54,644 nucleotides of DNA. Source: Candidatus Methylomirabilota bacterium (GTDB lineage Bacteria > Methylomirabilota > Methylomirabilia > Rokubacteriales > CSP1-6). Of the stretch, positions 45,262 to 54,644 are shown one piece after another. Made by a program: the position numbers and the translations under genes. Position 1 is the stretch's first letter; every line of letters starts with the position of its first letter. The stretch lies in NCBI GenBank assembly GCA_035936835.1, contig DASYVT010000176.1:1-54644 (forward strand), written 5' to 3'. The notes below the pieces were generated by a model. That model was not told the DNA's origin. It saw only the letters and a program-made list of their open reading frames with translations, and did no database searches.

Positions 45262-46125
45262 CTAGAGGTCGAGGCTCTTGAGGTAGGCGCGGAAGGCGTC
45301 GGCCAAATCGGGGCGCGAGAGCGCGAACTCGACCGTGGCCTTGAGGAAGCCGAGCTTTTCGCCCGTGTCGTGACGTTTCCCCTCGAACTCGACGGCGTAG
45401 ATGGGACGGCGGCCGCGAAGGGTCCTGAGCCCATTGGTCAGCTGGATTTCGCCGCGGGAGTCGGGCGGGGTCTCGGCCAGGATCGGGAAGATATCGGGCG
45501 TGAGCACGTAGCGGCCGATGATGGCCAGGTCGGACGGCGCGTCCTTGGGGTCCGGCTTCTCGACCAGGTCCAGCACCTCGAACACGTTGCCGCCGAGCCC
45601 GCGGGGCACGATGACGCCGTAGCGGCCGATCTCGTCCTTGGGGATGCGCATCACGGCGAGCACGGGGCCGTTGTGCCGCTCGAAGACGTCGAGCAGCTGC
45701 CGCATGCATGGCACCCGCGAGACGATGATGTCGTCGCCCAGGAAGACGCCGAAAGGCTCCTCGCCGACGAGCGGCCGGGCGCAGAGGATGGCGTGGCCTA
45801 GGCCGAGCGGCTCCTTCTGGCGGACGTAGGAGACCGAAGCCATCTCCGAGATCGTCTTGATCTGCGCCAGCTCCTCGAGCTTGCCGCGATCCTGCAGGTA
45901 GTACTCGAGCTCGAAGGCCGCGTCGAAGTGGTCCTCGATGGCGCGCTTGTTGCGGCCCGTGACGAGGATGATCTCGTCGAGCCCCGAAGCGACCGCCTCC
46001 TCCACGACGTACTGGATGGTGGGCTTGTCGACGAGCGGCAGCATCTCCTTCGGCTGGGCCTTGGTGGCGGGCAGGAACCGGGTGCCGAGTCCGGCGGCAG
46101 GGAAGACGGCTTTTCTCACCCTCAT
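45262..46125 (-). CDS. galU: UTP-glucose-1-phosphate uridylyltransferase
   Basis: GalU makes UDP-glucose for polysaccharides and LPS. The 287 residues begin KAVFPAAGLGTRFLPATKAQPKEMLPLVDKP, the nucleotide-binding signature, followed by EEAVASGLDEIILVTG, GLGHAILCA, FGVFLGDDII, VVEKPDP-like VEKPDPKDAPSD and GEIQLTNGL. I use ATG 46125, with AGGAG upstream; it overlaps the stop of a tiny upstream frame as ATGA. Confidence 0.95.
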   Translation of the reverse strand: MRVRKAVFPAAGLGTRFLPATKAQPKEMLPLVDKPTIQYVVEEAVASGLDEIILVTGRNKRAIEDHFDAAFELEYYLQDRGKLEELAQIKTISEMASVSYVRQKEPLGLGHAILCARPLVGEEPFGVFLGDDIIVSRVPCMRQLLDVFERHNGPVLAVMRIPKDEIGRYGVIVPRGLGGNVFEVLDLVEKPDPKDAPSDLAIIGRYVLTPDIFPILAETPPDSRGEIQLTNGLRTLRGRRPIYAVEFEGKRHDTGEKLGFLKATVEFALSRPDLADAFRAYLKSLDL

Positions 46126-46232
46126 CGTGGCGCCCGCTCCTGACCATACACGACGCACTCGGGAAACGGAATGCCCGCGTTATCGAAGTTCTCCTCGAGC
46201 CGCCACCCGCGAGCCGAAGTCAGGACGCTCAT
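46122..46232 (-). pseudogene. 36-codon frame, possible tail of an MscS-like channel gene
   Basis: A short frame begins MSVLTSARGW and continues EENFDNAGIPFPECVVYGQ before its stop. The FD.AGIPFP segment resembles the C-terminal end of MscS-family mechanosensitive channels, where a GI.(I/F)PFP motif is typical. Both ends overlap neighbours as ATGA: the start with the regulator fragment, the stop with galU. It may be a translated remnant that couples ribosomes into galU. The match is short. Confidence 0.4.
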
Positions 46233-46590
46233 GCAGGCTCGATCTCGTCCTCCGCCCCCCGCACCGGGATCTTCAACTTCTTGACCCGGTACCAGAGGCT
46301 CCGCTCCGAGATGCCAAGGGGCCTGGCGGCTCGCGCCTGGATCCCGCTGGCCTTCGCGAGGGCATCGAGGATCATGCGTCGCTCCCAGTCCGCCAGGGTC
46401 TCGTCGAGCGACCCTCCCGCGGCGGCGAGAGGCAGCGCCGCGCCCGCCGGCGCCGCGGCCCTACTCCGAAGAGAAGGCGGGAGGTGCTCGGCCAGAATGA
46501 CCTCGTCGGAGAATACCATGGCCGCCTCGAGCACGTGCTGGAGCTCGCGGATATTGCCGGGCCACGCGTAGGTCCAGAGGCAGGACAGCG
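46229..46590 (-). pseudogene. C-terminal fragment of an NtrC/PilR-type sigma-54 activator
   Basis: The frame reads ALSCLWTYAWPGNIREL, then QHVLEAAMVFSDEVI, the end of the AAA+ domain, and finishes with a Fis-type helix-turn-helix (RMILDALAKASGIQ, then RAARPLGISERSLWYRVKKL). Only the last 110 or so residues exist; the receiver and most of the ATPase domain are missing. Upstream the sequence changes abruptly, near 46590-46605, into a PilT-like start in another frame, as expected for a deletion joint. An ATG at 46534 could still express the DNA-binding part. Confidence 0.8.
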
Positions 46591-46757
46591 CCGTTGGAGA
46601 AGATCAGCCGCTCCGTCGCGGCGGCATCCAACGTGGCGGCCTCGAGCGCCACGAGCCGGGTCAGGATCCGCAGGACGGGCGGCAGCCCCGCCTGGAGGTG
46701 GACCCCGCTGGCGTGACGTTCGGCCGCCAGCTTCAGGATCTCGTCGAGCTCGCTCAC
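46590..46757 (-). pseudogene. N-terminal fragment of a PilT-like twitching ATPase gene
   Basis: From GTG 46757 the frame reads SELDEILKLAAERHASGVHL, then QAGLPPVLRILTRLVALE and ATERLI, matching the start of PilT/PilU retraction ATPases (a LDELL..A...gASDLHL..G.PP..R..G.L pattern). The conserved Asp-Leu of DLHL is Val here. The frame then enters unrelated sequence derived from the regulator fragment. Walker motifs are absent, so it cannot be a working ATPase. Confidence 0.7.
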
Positions 46758-46908
46758 TCGCGGATCCTCCTCGCGCCTGCTCCGGGATTCACGCCTCGCG
46801 CACGGCACGCTAGCGGGGACCGCCCGCGCGCGTCAAGCCTCGGGCCTGTCCGGCGTTGGTTTCTCTGGTCGCCGCATGCGCTAGAATGCGCCCACCGGCA
46901 AGCACAGG

Positions 46909-46968
46909 ATGCCGTCTTACTGGATCGAGGAACCGATGCTGCGGCGCAAACGGAGGGTCACGGCATGA
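46909..46968 (+). CDS. Possible 19-codon leader frame before the selenoprotein
   Basis: ATG at 46909 opens a frame MPSYWIEEPMLRRKRRVTA whose TGA stop overlaps the selenoprotein ATG as ATGA. ACAGG just upstream is a poor ribosome site because it is too close. It may simply be chance, or it may couple translation into the downstream gene. Confidence 0.25.
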   Translation: MPSYWIEEPMLRRKRRVTA

Positions 46969-47312
46969 CGAGAGTCGACTGGAGCTACCACCGCAACGGC
47001 TGACAGACCTGCGCGAGAACGCAAGGGTTCCTTGCGAAGCGCGGGATCAGCGCGGCCACCCAGGTGGACGCGAAGAAGCAGACGATCACGGGCGGGCACG
47101 CCCTCGGTGTGCTCGCCAAGGTGGACGAGCTCTACGTCGTCAGGGGCAAGCGCGTCGTCCACATGGATCTCAGCAAGGACAAGCCGGACAGGGCCACGCT
47201 GCTGGGCCTCTTGCTGGGGCCCACCGGCAACCTGCGGGCGCCCACGCTCAGGAAGGGGCGGACGCTCCTCGTGGGCTTCGACGAGGCGACGTACAGACAG
47301 GTGCTGGGCTAG
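46965..47312 (+). CDS. ArsC/thioredoxin-like selenoprotein, UGA codon 13 read as selenocysteine
   Basis: A strong GGAGGG sits seven bases before ATG 46965. The frame reads MTRVDWSYHRNG, then TGA at 47001-47003, then QTCARTQGFLAKRG and continues without break to TAG at 47310, 115 residues in all. Reading TGA as Sec gives a U-x-x-C redox motif exactly where ArsC/Spx-like thioredoxin-fold proteins have their catalytic Cys after the first strand. The rest (VVRGKRVVHMDL, LLGPTGNLRAPTLRKGRTL) resembles the group annotated as ArsC family (seleno)proteins, recalled without a search. A SECIS-like hairpin follows the UGA. Without Sec insertion only 12 residues would be made. The substrate is unknown. 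Confidence 0.85.
47009..47044 (+). promoter_or_regulatory. SECIS-like hairpin downstream of the UGA codon
   Basis: A lower stem CTGCGC (47009-47014) pairs with GCGCGG (47039-47044), one pair being a U-G wobble. An internal loop follows, then a perfect upper stem CGCAAGG (47020-47026) with CCTTGCG (47030-47036) capped by GTT. The apical loop starts 24 bases after the UGA. Bacterial SECIS elements lie in the coding region at this distance with G and U in the loop to bind SelB. Confidence 0.75.
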
Positions 47313-47332
47313 CGTCACCCAGGCCGCCTTCC

Positions 47333-47362
47333 TTGACAGCCCGGGGGCGCGGTGCCTATCAT
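47333..47362 (+). promoter_or_regulatory. Sigma-70-type promoter for the HtrA protease gene
   Basis: A perfect TTGACA at 47333-47338, an 18-base spacer and TATCAT at 47357-47362 place a start near 47369, about 14 bases before ATG 47383. No clear Shine-Dalgarno sequence fits in that short leader. No sigma-E-like motif was noticed. Confidence 0.65.
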
Positions 47363-47382
47363 CCGCTGCCCAGATCCTCGTC

Positions 47383-48588
47383 ATGAACCGCACGTTACTG
47401 CCCGGCACCCTCGTCGCCCTGCTCGTGGCCATCGCGGCCGGAGCGGGGTACGTGCTGCACGGCGTCGTCCCGATGCCGGGTGAACGCGGCGCGACCGCCT
47501 CGCGGCCCGCCGCAGGCCTGACGCCCGCCGAGGGCCTGCAGGCGGGTTTCGCCGGCGTCGCCGAGCACGTGCGCCCCGCGGTGGTCAACCTCGGCACCAT
47601 CCAGAAGGCCCGCGCTCCGCGCTCCCCGGGCCCGCCGCCCGGGCGCGAGGACCCCTTCTTCCAGGATTTCTTCAAGCAGTTCTTCGGCCCCGAGGGGCCG
47701 GGCGGCGGCTCGGAGTTTCGCCGTCCAGGTCTGGGGTCGGGCGTGATCTTCGACAAGCGCGGCCTCGTCCTCACCAACTTCCACGTCATCAAGGGCGCCG
47801 ACGAGATCACGGTGAAGCTGTCAGACAAGCGCGAGTACCGCGGCCAGATCCTGGGCACCGATCCGAAGACGGATCTGGCGGTGATCCGCTTCCAGCCCGA
47901 CCACGAGCTGACGATCGCCGCCCTCGGCAACTCGGACGCGCTCCGCGTGGGGGAATGGGCCATCGCCATCGGCAACCCCTTCGGGCTGGACCAGACCGTC
48001 ACGGTGGGCGTCATCAGCGCCACGGGACGCTCGGACGTTGGCGTCGCCACGTACGAAAACTTCATCCAGACGGACGCCTCCATCAACCCGGGCAACTCCG
48101 GCGGGCCGCTCCTGAACGTCAAGGGCGAGGTCATCGGCATCAACACGGCGATCTTCTCGCAGAGCGGCGGATCCATCGGCATCGGCTTCGCCATCCCCAT
48201 CAACATGGTCAGGCGCGTCGTGGACCAGCTCGTCGACAAGGGCAGGGTGGTGCGCGGATGGCTGGGTGTGTCGCTCCAGCCGCTGTCACCCGAGCTGGCC
48301 GAGTCACTCGGGGTTACGGAGAAGCAGGGGGCCCTGGTCGCCTCTACCGTGCCGGGCGGCCCGGCAGCGGCGGCCGGGCTCCAGCAGAACGACGTCATCC
48401 TCGCCTACGACCAGATGCGCGTCGAGGATTACCACCACGTCCAGCGGTTGACGGCGGAAACCAAGGCGGGCACCAAGGTCGTCCTGCAGGTGCTGCGCAA
48501 AAAGCAGAAGGTCGCGGTCACCGTCATCGTCGCCGAGGCGCCGGACGACGGCCCCCGGCGCCCGGCCGGCCCGACCCCGAAGAGCTAG
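47383..48588 (+). CDS. DegP/DegQ-family periplasmic serine protease
   Basis: This 401-residue trypsin-like protease begins with an uncleaved-looking hydrophobic anchor or signal (LPGTLVALLVAIAAGAGYVL). The catalytic triad is His in TNFHVIKGAD, Asp in DPKTDLAVIRF and Ser in NPGNSGGPLLN. A Phe-rich loop (DPFFQDFFKQFFG) resembles the LA loop of DegP. Only one PDZ domain follows (GWLGVSLQPLSPELAE to VLQVLRKKQKVAVTV), so it is closer in layout to DegS or short HtrA forms. It degrades misfolded envelope proteins in the family. Confidence 0.94.
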   Translation: MNRTLLPGTLVALLVAIAAGAGYVLHGVVPMPGERGATASRPAAGLTPAEGLQAGFAGVAEHVRPAVVNLGTIQKARAPRSPGPPPGREDPFFQDFFKQFFGPEGPGGGSEFRRPGLGSGVIFDKRGLVLTNFHVIKGADEITVKLSDKREYRGQILGTDPKTDLAVIRFQPDHELTIAALGNSDALRVGEWAIAIGNPFGLDQTVTVGVISATGRSDVGVATYENFIQTDASINPGNSGGPLLNVKGEVIGINTAIFSQSGGSIGIGFAIPINMVRRVVDQLVDKGRVVRGWLGVSLQPLSPELAESLGVTEKQGALVASTVPGGPAAAAGLQQNDVILAYDQMRVEDYHHVQRLTAETKAGTKVVLQVLRKKQKVAVTVIVAEAPDDGPRRPAGPTPKS

Positions 48589-48596
48589 CCCCGCCC

Positions 48597-49424
48597 CTAG
48601 GCTACGAAAGGTGGGATCGGCGGTATGTCCACCTGCTGGGTCTTGACCTCGCGCACGCCCCGGACCGAGCGCGCCACCTCCACCGCTTCATCCATCGCCG
48701 CCGTGCCCTCGAGGGTGACCAGCCCGCTCTTGGCCTCGACCGTGATGCGGTACCTCCGGGTCTCCGGGTTCGTGGCGAGCGCCACCTGGACCTGCGAGGC
48801 CAGGGACCGGTCGGCGACGAGCTGCTGCCCCGCGGGCGTCGTCTGGAGCTCCGGCCGCTGGAGCGCGCCGGCGACGAGCTCCACGGCGGCGTCGATCGAC
48901 AGCTTCTCCGTGTTGAGCACGATGTCGTAGAGGGAGGGATCGCGCAGGTCCATCTCGTACAGGTAGCGCCCGCGCCCGAGCTTCTCCGTGTCGTCCCGCC
49001 GCGCCATGTCCTGCACCGTGCGGGGATTGGTGTGCTCGCCCATCTGCCCGGAGAGCTTCTTGGCGAGGCGCTTGACGCGCAGGTCGAAGGGCGCCATCAC
49101 GCGGACGCGTACCACGTGCGGGATGCCCCGCAGCAGCCACTGCCCGGCGCGGCCCATCAGCACCACGCGGTCCTTCTCGGCGAACTCGAAGAGCGCCGTC
49201 TGCAGTATCGTGATGGTGCGCCGGGTCTCGGCGTCGAAGCGCTCGAAGAGCGAGGGCTTGGACTCGTCGAGGCTCGAGAGCTTCTCCTCCTGGACACCGT
49301 AACGCAGCGCGGCGTCCGAGATGAGCTCCTGGTCCACGTAGTGCAGGCCCAGCCGCTCGGCCACCTTCTGGCCGATCTCGGGGCCGCCCGCGCCGATCTC
49401 GTGGGAGACGGAGAGAATGCTCAT
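48597..49424 (-). CDS. Cytidylate kinase-like protein fused to a BON domain
   Basis: This 275-residue protein has two parts. Residues 1 to about 195 resemble the cytidylate-kinase-like family: SVSHEIGAGGPEIGQKVAER as a degenerate P-loop start, YVDQELISDAALRYGV, VVLMGRAGQWLLRG and RVRVMAPFDLRVKR. Residues about 205-275 form a BON domain (YRITVEAKSGLVTLEGTA, then VRGVREVKTQQVDI), a phospholipid or surface-binding module normally found in exported proteins. No signal peptide is present. The combination is unusual, and the substrate of the kinase part is unknown. It follows the small 65-residue gene by six bases. Confidence 0.8.
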   Translation of the reverse strand: MSILSVSHEIGAGGPEIGQKVAERLGLHYVDQELISDAALRYGVQEEKLSSLDESKPSLFERFDAETRRTITILQTALFEFAEKDRVVLMGRAGQWLLRGIPHVVRVRVMAPFDLRVKRLAKKLSGQMGEHTNPRTVQDMARRDDTEKLGRGRYLYEMDLRDPSLYDIVLNTEKLSIDAAVELVAGALQRPELQTTPAGQQLVADRSLASQVQVALATNPETRRYRITVEAKSGLVTLEGTAAMDEAVEVARSVRGVREVKTQQVDIPPIPPFVA

Positions 49425-49430
49425 GGCTGG

Positions 49431-49628
49431 TCACTCCTTCCGGTATTTGTTCCGGAGCGCGGCGGGCGCGATGGCGATGCGCTTGCCGCTGACGTCGTCC
49501 AGGACGTAGACCTCGTCGGCCAGGGTGCCGCTGGCGAAGACCTCGAAGACCTCCAAGGCCTCTTCCAGGGTCGTGCCCGCGGGCCGCCCCGCCATCATCG
49601 CTTCCACAGCCTCGCGCTTGAGTCGCAT
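49431..49628 (-). CDS. Small hypothetical protein, 65 residues
   Basis: This short basic/acidic protein is not recognised. From ATG 49628 it reads MRLKREAVEAMMAGRPAG, then an acidic EEALEVFEVFASG and DEVYVLDDVSGKRIAIAP, ending ALRNKYRKE. It looks cytoplasmic, has no membrane segment or cysteine, and lies six bases upstream of the kinase-BON gene, suggesting a shared transcript. An open frame continues upstream of this ATG, but that part is low-complexity and overlaps the methyltransferase gene on the same strand. Confidence 0.55.
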   Translation of the reverse strand: MRLKREAVEAMMAGRPAGTTLEEALEVFEVFASGTLADEVYVLDDVSGKRIAIAPAALRNKYRKE

Positions 49629-49686
49629 AGGAGTGGGCCACTCAGTACCAGGAAAGCCCCCCGAACGCAAGCGCCTCTGGCCGGGA

Positions 49687-50607
49687 TCAGGCCTTGGCGA
49701 ACGAGACAAAGAAGGAGCCGAACTCGACGGGCTCGAAGCAGTCCGGGATCTCTCCGTGCTTCCACGCGCCGGGGATCTTGACGACCCGGAACCCAGGCTT
49801 GCCGCCCCAGCGCCGCCGGAGGTCGGCCTCGCTGAAGACCCGGCAGTGGTCGGCGTAGCCGTGCACCGGACGGTAGTCGGGGATCGGGCCGCGGGCGCGA
49901 AACTCGTGCATCGGGACGACAAAACAGAAGCGCCCACCCGGCCGCAGGACGGTCAGGATGGAGCGGACGGTCGCGGCCACGTCGCGGACGTGCTCGAGGA
50001 CCGCGAACGAGTACGCCAGGTCGAAGCGGCCGGGCTCGAAGTACTCGTGGACCTCCTCGGCCAGGCCCTGGCGGAACGACGCTGTCTTCCAGCGGTTGAG
50101 CTGCCGGGCGATCCGGACGTTGGTGAAGGACACCTCGACGCCGTCCACTTCGAGCGCCGGGTGGCGCGCGCAGAGGGCCATCGCCACGCCGCCCTCGCCG
50201 CTGCCGGCGTCGAGCACGCGCCGCGGCTTCACGGCGTCGACCTCGCGCTCGAGCTCCTGGAACTCCGGGTCGCGGCCGCGTCGCTCGATCATCTTGCGGG
50301 TCTTCTTCCCGGACAGCATGCGGATCCGCTTCTCCAGGAGCTTGAACCCCAGCTTCCAGCGGAGCCCCTTGTACTGCTGCTCCTGGGCAAGGACGTAGGC
50401 CTCGCGGCTTTGCAGGTGGCCGAGCCACGAGCGGATCCGCGCCGCCTGCTCGGCGTAGCGCGGGTCGGGTCTGGCGGCGTGCGCCGCCTCGACGATCTCC
50501 AGGGCGCCGTAGATGTTCTCGCGGTAGAGCTCGAAGCGCACGCTTTGGATGACGCCGTCCACGTCTGCGGCGTCGGGGACCGGCGCGGACCCGGCGGACT
50601 CGCTCAT
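49687..50607 (-). CDS. Class I SAM-dependent methyltransferase
   Basis: This 306-residue protein has an N-terminal helical region of about 130 residues (SVRFELYRENIYGALEIVEAA). The Methyltransf_11-type core follows: motif I RVLDAGSGEGGVAMALC, acidic VDGVEVS, motif IV FDLAYSFAVLEHV and VLRPGGRFCFVVP. The helical N-terminus is not recognised. The target is unknown; no tRNA, quinone or sugar gene nearby points to one. Confidence 0.82.
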   Translation of the reverse strand: MSESAGSAPVPDAADVDGVIQSVRFELYRENIYGALEIVEAAHAARPDPRYAEQAARIRSWLGHLQSREAYVLAQEQQYKGLRWKLGFKLLEKRIRMLSGKKTRKMIERRGRDPEFQELEREVDAVKPRRVLDAGSGEGGVAMALCARHPALEVDGVEVSFTNVRIARQLNRWKTASFRQGLAEEVHEYFEPGRFDLAYSFAVLEHVRDVAATVRSILTVLRPGGRFCFVVPMHEFRARGPIPDYRPVHGYADHCRVFSEADLRRRWGGKPGFRVVKIPGAWKHGEIPDCFEPVEFGSFFVSFAKA

Positions 50608-50637
50608 GGTCTGGGCGCTCCTTCGGCAATCATCATA

Positions 50638-51681
50638 TCACTCCCCGCCCGGCCGGTCGGCGCCCCGCGGCTCGGCTGACGGATCGAGGCCGAAGGCCTC
50701 GGCCAGGAGCTGATAGGAGCGCAGGCGCGCTTTGAAGTCGAATGTGATGGCCACGATCATGAGCTCGGCCGCCCCGTACGCGCCCGCCAGGGCGAGGAGC
50801 CGGTCGCGCACCTGTTCGGGCGCGCCCGCGATGGTGCGCCGCCTCGCGTGGTGGACGATGGCCAACTCCTGCTCCGTGTACGGGTACGTCTCGGCCTCCT
50901 CGACCGACGGGAACGCGCCGGGGCGGCCCGTGTAGAGGCGTGTGATCCACAGGTCGCGGCTCTTCGCGAGCCGCTGCGCCTCGGCTTCGGTGTCGGCGGC
51001 CAGCGCGAAGACGGCGACGCTCGCCCGCGGCGCCTCGAGTACCCCGGGACGGAAGCGCGCGGCGTATGCGCGGGTCACCTCGGCGCCTCCCTCGTCGCTG
51101 ATGAAGTGGGCAAAGGCGAACGCCGTGCCGAAGTGGGCCGCGAGCGCCGCCCCCTCGTCGCTCGAGCCGAGCAGCCACAGCTCGGGCATGGTCGGGCCGT
51201 CGGGCATGGCGCGGATACCGCGGAAGGGATGGCCCTGCGGCAGGTCGCCTCGCAGGAAGCCGAGGAGATCGCTGATCTGGGCCGGAAAGTGCTCGATGCC
51301 GAGCGCGCCGGGCCCGTGGGCGAGCGCTCGCGCCGTCCGCGGGTCACTGCCGGGCGCGCGCCCAATCCCCAGGTCGATGCGCCCGGGGTAGAGCGTCTCC
51401 AGCATCCGGAAGTTTTCCGCCACTTTCAACGCGCTGTAGTGGCTGAGCATGACACCGCCCGAGCCCACACGGATGCGCGAGGTGCGCGCGGCCACGTGCG
51501 CCACGAGCACCTCCGGGGTCGAGCCGGCGAGGCCGCGGCTTGCATGGTGCTCCGCGAGCCAGTAGCGATGGTAGCCCCAGCGCTCGCAGGCTTGCGCCAG
51601 CTCGAGCGTTTCCGCGACGGCCTCGGCGGCGGTGCCGCCGGTGCGAATGGGCGACTGGTCGAGCACGCTGAGGAGAAGCAC
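50638..51681 (-). CDS. Luciferase-like flavin-dependent oxidoreductase
   Basis: This TIM-barrel monooxygenase-like protein of 347 residues begins LLLSVLDQSPIRTGGTAAEAV and has RYWLAEHHASRGLAGSTPEVLVAHVAARTSRIRVGSG-type blocks split across the barrel, GRIDLGIGRAPGSD and ELWLLGSSDEGAALAA. These fit the single-subunit MsnO8/YhbW-like branch of the LLM class. FMNH2 or F420 as cofactor cannot be decided. It lies upstream of the methyltransferase gene. Confidence 0.9.
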   Translation of the reverse strand: MLLLSVLDQSPIRTGGTAAEAVAETLELAQACERWGYHRYWLAEHHASRGLAGSTPEVLVAHVAARTSRIRVGSGGVMLSHYSALKVAENFRMLETLYPGRIDLGIGRAPGSDPRTARALAHGPGALGIEHFPAQISDLLGFLRGDLPQGHPFRGIRAMPDGPTMPELWLLGSSDEGAALAAHFGTAFAFAHFISDEGGAEVTRAYAARFRPGVLEAPRASVAVFALAADTEAEAQRLAKSRDLWITRLYTGRPGAFPSVEEAETYPYTEQELAIVHHARRRTIAGAPEQVRDRLLALAGAYGAAELMIVAITFDFKARLRSYQLLAEAFGLDPSAEPRGADRPGGE

Positions 51682-51694
51682 GGGGCCCGCGCCG

Positions 51695-52149
51695 TCAGGC
51701 AGTCGGTAGGCGGCGGGCGAGAACCTTGGCGAGGCTCTCGGGCGCGAAGCCCAGCTGCAGGAGCGCCACGCCCGTGTCCGCGTACTCGCGGTAGGCGCGG
51801 ATGCGCCCGCCCTCGAGGTCCCCGCCGTCGAGATCCCCGCCGTCGAGATTGAAGACGCTCATGCCGGAAAACCGGACGCGGCGCCCCTCGCTTCGCGGCA
51901 CGGCCGCCGTCGCCGTGTAGCTGAAGGTCCACTCGGCGGCGGCGCGGTGCGCATCCATCACGACAGAGTTCATCTGCCAGCGGTAGTCGCGGCCCTCGCG
52001 GAACATGCGCTCGAACATGCCGCGGAGAGCCGCGTGCCCGGTGTGCGGGCCATAGAAGAGGTCTCCGTAGGTCGCGTCCTCGGTGAAGCAGGCGAGGAGA
52101 CCATCGACGTCGCACCGGTTGAACGCCTCCGCGAACCGCTCGACCAGAT

Positions 52150-52153
<4 letters not shown>
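51695..52153 (-). CDS. SnoaL-like (NTF2-fold) protein
   Basis: This 152-residue protein starts at GTG 52153, overlapping the hppA stop as GTGA. It reads LVERFAEAFNRCDVDGLLACF, then TEDATYGDLFYGPHTGHAAL and RIRAYREYADTGVALLQLG, the cone-shaped NTF2-like fold of SnoaL/ketosteroid-isomerase relatives. Such proteins are isomerases, dehydratases or binding proteins; the function is not assigned. A 15-bp repeat duplicates D-G-G-D-L in a loop. Confidence 0.82.
51811..51850 (-). repeat. 15-bp tandem repeat inside the SnoaL-like gene
   Basis: Units CCTCGAGGTCCCCGC (51811-51825), CGTCGAGATCCCCGC (51826-51840) and a partial CGTCGAGATT (51841-51850) lie head to tail. In frame they encode D-G-G-D-L twice followed by E-G-G, in a surface loop before the last strands. 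Confidence 0.93.

Positions 52154-54644
<2,491 letters not shown>

Noticed and set aside
47001-47003. Nonsense mutation making the ArsC-like gene a pseudogene
   Set aside because: The ribosome site, redox-position UGA, following hairpin and otherwise intact frame favour selenocysteine; it is kept as an alternative only.

Overview
The window is a GC-rich chromosomal segment (roughly two thirds G+C in the lines I counted by eye) from a diderm, Gram-negative-type bacterium. The evidence for an outer membrane is a full pseudopilin and secretin set of a type II secretion system, LptD, a fused LptF-LptG and an O-antigen ligase. Gene density is very high, with many 4-nt ATGA/GTGA overlaps. Protein flavour and gene mix recall deep-soil or subsurface lineages such as Rokubacteria/Methylomirabilota or Deltaproteobacteria. 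That placement is from memory and no search was run. I see no rRNA, tRNA or CRISPR.

Layout. 1-8297 (+): 3' end of gspF, then gspG-H-I-J-K-L-M-C-D, a tightly coupled type II secretion operon. 8320-8532: a decayed sugar epimerase/dehydratase fragment. 8565-12108 (+): an LptF-LptG fusion and an O-antigen ligase. 12148-26125 (-): one long operon read gltX, histidine phosphatase, Na/Pi symporter, glgA, glnB, glnE, polA (carrying an intein), coaE, rsmA. 26235-28346: a small accessory island with a HigBA toxin-antitoxin pair, a probable transposase tail and a lower-GC periplasmic metallo-beta-lactamase-fold protein. 28645-30318 (+): glnS. 30315-45138 (-): a second long operon read pncB, trpC, trpF, trpB, trpA, accD, folC, lptD, a sugar aminotransferase, a UDP-sugar dehydrogenase, a UbiA-family phosphoribosyltransferase, a DprE1-like oxidase and a DprE2-like reductase. 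45262-46757 (-): galU followed upstream by a graveyard of gene fragments (MscS-like tail, NtrC/PilR-like tail, PilT-like head). 46965-48588 (+): an ArsC-like selenoprotein with in-frame UGA, then a DegP/DegQ-type protease. 48597-54644 (-): a kinase-BON fusion, a small hypothetical gene, a methyltransferase, a luciferase-like oxidoreductase, a SnoaL-like protein and a membrane pyrophosphatase cut at the window edge.

Themes. Envelope biogenesis dominates: protein secretion, LPS export (LptFG, LptD) and O-antigen ligation, nucleotide-sugar supply (GalU, dehydrogenase, aminotransferase) and a three-gene set that should make prenyl-phosphoryl arabinofuranose. The other large operon joins nitrogen signalling (GlnB, GlnE), glycogen synthesis, phosphate uptake and replication/translation housekeeping.

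The most unusual observations are the selenocysteine codon with a hairpin placed like a bacterial SECIS, the LAGLIDADG intein in the active-site motif of DNA polymerase I, the arabinose-donor module outside actinobacteria, a probable CTG start codon, four in-frame 15-bp tandem repeats, and a 44-bp repeat that has become part of the trp operon.
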